Below, one piece after another: positions 15,008 through 15,906 of a stretch of 15,906 bases of DNA. The stretch's first letter is position 1; each line of letters opens with the position of its first letter. Made by a program: the position numbers and the translations under genes. Below the pieces are notes generated by a model. That model had not been told where the DNA came from, did no database searches, and worked only from the letters and a program-made list of their open reading frames with translations. The stretch lies in NCBI GenBank assembly GCA_046706145.1, contig JBJKPP010000291.1, forward strand, positions 1 through 15,906. The letters run 5' to 3'. This stretch comes from JBJKPP01 sp046706145. Lineage in GTDB: Bacteria > Bacteroidota > Ignavibacteria > Ignavibacteriales > Ignavibacteriaceae.

Positions 15008-15403
15008 CTAATTGTTTTTCGCACCTTCTTCTATCCAGGCATCAATACCATAAATTTGATTAGCAGTTAGTGCGGGGGAACCATATGGCGGCATTGCAGA
15101 AACCCCCGGAAACCGTTTAATCGCCCACACCAAAGGACTATTTGAAGTGTCACCTTTTACAACAAGTTTGGGGTTTGTAATTCCAACCCATGAGCTAAGA
15201 TCATAACCACCTGCTGCAGTTTCCGGATCATGACAGCCGGTATTCGCACATTTAGCTTCAAAAACGGGTTCTATATATTGTCCGAAACTAACGTTAGTAT
15301 AAGGTATAATCTTATTATCTATTCCGGTTGCTGTGTCATCGCAACCAGCAACAATAATTAGTACGAAAGTACTTATAGCCAGGATACAAAATGCAATTTT
15401 CAT
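15008..15403 (-). CDS. Lipoprotein with a single CX4CH cytochrome c-like domain
   Basis: The 131-residue protein has a lipoprotein signal: hydrophobic residues 6-18 and lipobox IVAGC with Cys21. It should be lipid-anchored in the periplasm or outer membrane. The domain at about 40-128 resembles small planctomycete-type cytochrome c modules: YIEPVFEAKCANTGCHDPE, LDSSW-like DLSSW, a conserved SPLVW segment, MPP (Met104, likely axial ligand) and a C-terminal LTANQIYGIDAWIEEGAKNN helix. The haem motif is C52-x4-C57-H58 rather than CXXCH. CX4CH is known to bind haem in some cytochromes, but here it may also be a haem-less relative. It is transcribed alone toward the shared terminator and faces away from tRNA-Ala. 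ATG at 15403 gives a well-formed signal peptide. Confidence 0.75.
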   Translation of the reverse strand: MKIAFCILAISTFVLIIVAGCDDTATGIDNKIIPYTNVSFGQYIEPVFEAKCANTGCHDPETAAGGYDLSSWVGITNPKLVVKGDTSNSPLVWAIKRFPGVSAMPPYGSPALTANQIYGIDAWIEEGAKNN

Positions 15404-15536
15404 TATGCCAAAGATTAAATATATTAATGTTAATTACAATTGAAAAATAAAGTCTTGATGTTTAATTTTGTTGGGTAAATTAGAAAATTATTAATAAGAT
15501 TTATAGTTCTCTTAAATATTTTGACCATTTGCATAT

Positions 15537-15609
<73 letters not shown>

Positions 15610-15614
15610 CTGAT

Positions 15615-15648
15615 AAGCCTCGAAAATTAAAGTTTTCGAGGCTTTTTT
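15615..15648 (+). terminator. Rho-independent terminator of tRNA-Ala
   Basis: A perfect 12-bp stem, AAGCCTCGAAAA (15615-15626) with TTTTCGAGGCTT (15633-15644), with a six-base loop TTAAAG, runs directly into a T-rich tract (TTTT A TTTTT). It is the clearest intrinsic terminator in the window. Confidence 0.92.
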
Positions 15649-15660
15649 ATTTTTGTGAAT

Positions 15661-15690
15661 ATCAGAACTAATCAGAATTAATCAGAACTT
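15661..15690. repeat. Three tandem decamers downstream of tRNA-Ala
   Basis: ATCAGAACTA, ATCAGAATTA and ATCAGAACTT follow each other without gaps, differing only at two positions. They lie 12 bases after the tRNA-Ala terminator stem-tail. Ten-base spacing puts the copies on one face of the helix, which suits cooperative protein binding, such as arm-type sites of a tyrosine integrase, but no integrase gene is in view. Confidence 0.6.
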
Positions 15691-15698
15691 TCACGAAC

Positions 15699-15718
15699 TT
15701 GGGCACATTTTGGGCACA
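15699..15718. repeat. Paired TTGGGCACA repeats
   Basis: TTGGGCACA occurs at 15699-15707 and 15710-15718, an 11-base period, directly after the three decamers. A 13-base odd palindrome TCGCTA-A-TAGCGA follows at 15720-15732. Together they form a compact cluster of short sites downstream of the tRNA. Confidence 0.5.
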
Positions 15719-15787
15719 CTCGCTAATAGCGAAGGCGCACTTTTTTATCGAGTGAAAAGGCATATCTTTTTGATTTGAATGAAGTCT

Positions 15788-15833
15788 GCTTAACAAAATT
15801 TTTATTTTAATTTTCAATAAAATTTTGTGAAGC
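15788..15833. repeat. Long A+T-rich imperfect inverted repeat
   Basis: GCTTAACAAAATTTTTATT (15788-15806) pairs with AATAAAATTTTGTGAAGC (15816-15833): 18 base pairs with one mismatch and one bulged T, around a nine-base loop. It lies in non-coding DNA with no adjacent gene. It could be a relic of a small mobile element, a terminator-like hairpin of a gene beyond the right edge, or a protein site. Confidence 0.55.
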
Positions 15834-15906
15834 TGCTGAATGACCTGAAAAGTATGCCGCCTCGGGAACGAGTTAGAAAAAGTGTGACTGAGGGGTGAAT
15901 ATTAAA

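Larger units (their letters stand above)
15649..15906. other. Non-coding tail after tRNA-Ala
   Basis: These 258 bases hold no convincing gene. They contain the tandem decamers, the paired nonamers, the odd palindrome and the long inverted repeat listed separately. The last 75 bases are richer in G+C (GCCGCCTCGGGAACGAG) than the flanking DNA. The position directly downstream of a tRNA, plus the short repeats, would fit the edge of an integrated element, but the window ends before any integrase could be seen. Confidence 0.5.

Noticed and set aside
15661..15718. CRISPR-like repeats
   Set aside because: The units are 9-10 bases, tandem or at an 11-base period, with no spacers of CRISPR length and no cas genes.
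15668..15763. Minus-strand frame with ATG at 15763 (31 residues), open further upstream toward the right edge
   Set aside because: It has no ribosome-binding site, runs through the short repeats and resembles no family I recognise. The larger open stretch lacks a start before the window ends.

Overview
The window looks like chromosomal DNA from a bacterium of the Fibrobacterota-Chlorobiota-Bacteroidota group, most likely an Ignavibacteria-like lineage. It is A+T-rich. It carries a PorD-type (DUF4835) protein, a PorV/PorQ-like outer-membrane barrel, a helix-hairpin-helix barrel protein and a serine palmitoyltransferase-like enzyme. Several genes nevertheless use clear Shine-Dalgarno sites and TTG starts, which is less typical of core Bacteroidota. 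This placement is inference; there is no rRNA or marker tree here.

Layout. 1-797: the 5' end of an lpxA-like gene (minus), an intact tRNA-Leu(CAA), a GIY-YIG nuclease reading frame broken by one TAG, and a 5' fragment of a second tRNA-Leu carrying an exact 20-bp palindromic insertion. 798-3962: gltX and glnS in tandem on the minus strand. 4022-7589: two divergent signalling genes. One is a hybrid histidine-kinase-like protein whose phospho-acceptor His is Asn and whose ATP-binding boxes are all eroded, but which keeps three complete receiver domains. The other is a receiver-adenylate cyclase with all catalytic residues. 7605-11423: two overlapping outer-membrane barrel genes (minus) and divergent porD (plus). 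11420-14925: a GNAT-fold acyltransferase and a serine palmitoyltransferase-like gene (minus), with a divergent NAD(P)-dependent epimerase/reductase (plus). Together these match the three enzyme classes of bacterial ceramide synthesis. 15008-15403: a lipoprotein with one CX4CH haem-type motif. 15537-15906: tRNA-Ala(GGC), a strong terminator, and a non-coding tail with short direct repeats and a long A+T hairpin.

How the genes may work together. The two signalling genes probably form one circuit: receivers on a kinase-dead scaffold and a cAMP-producing response regulator. The barrel genes and porD are envelope genes related to type IX secretion. The spt-GNAT-epimerase block would make sphingolipid precursors for the envelope. 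The most unusual points are the multi-receiver pseudokinase next to the cyclase, the candidate ceramide block with a perfect 11-bp hairpin in the spt leader, and the tRNA-Leu duplication with its palindromic insert around a decaying GIY-YIG gene.
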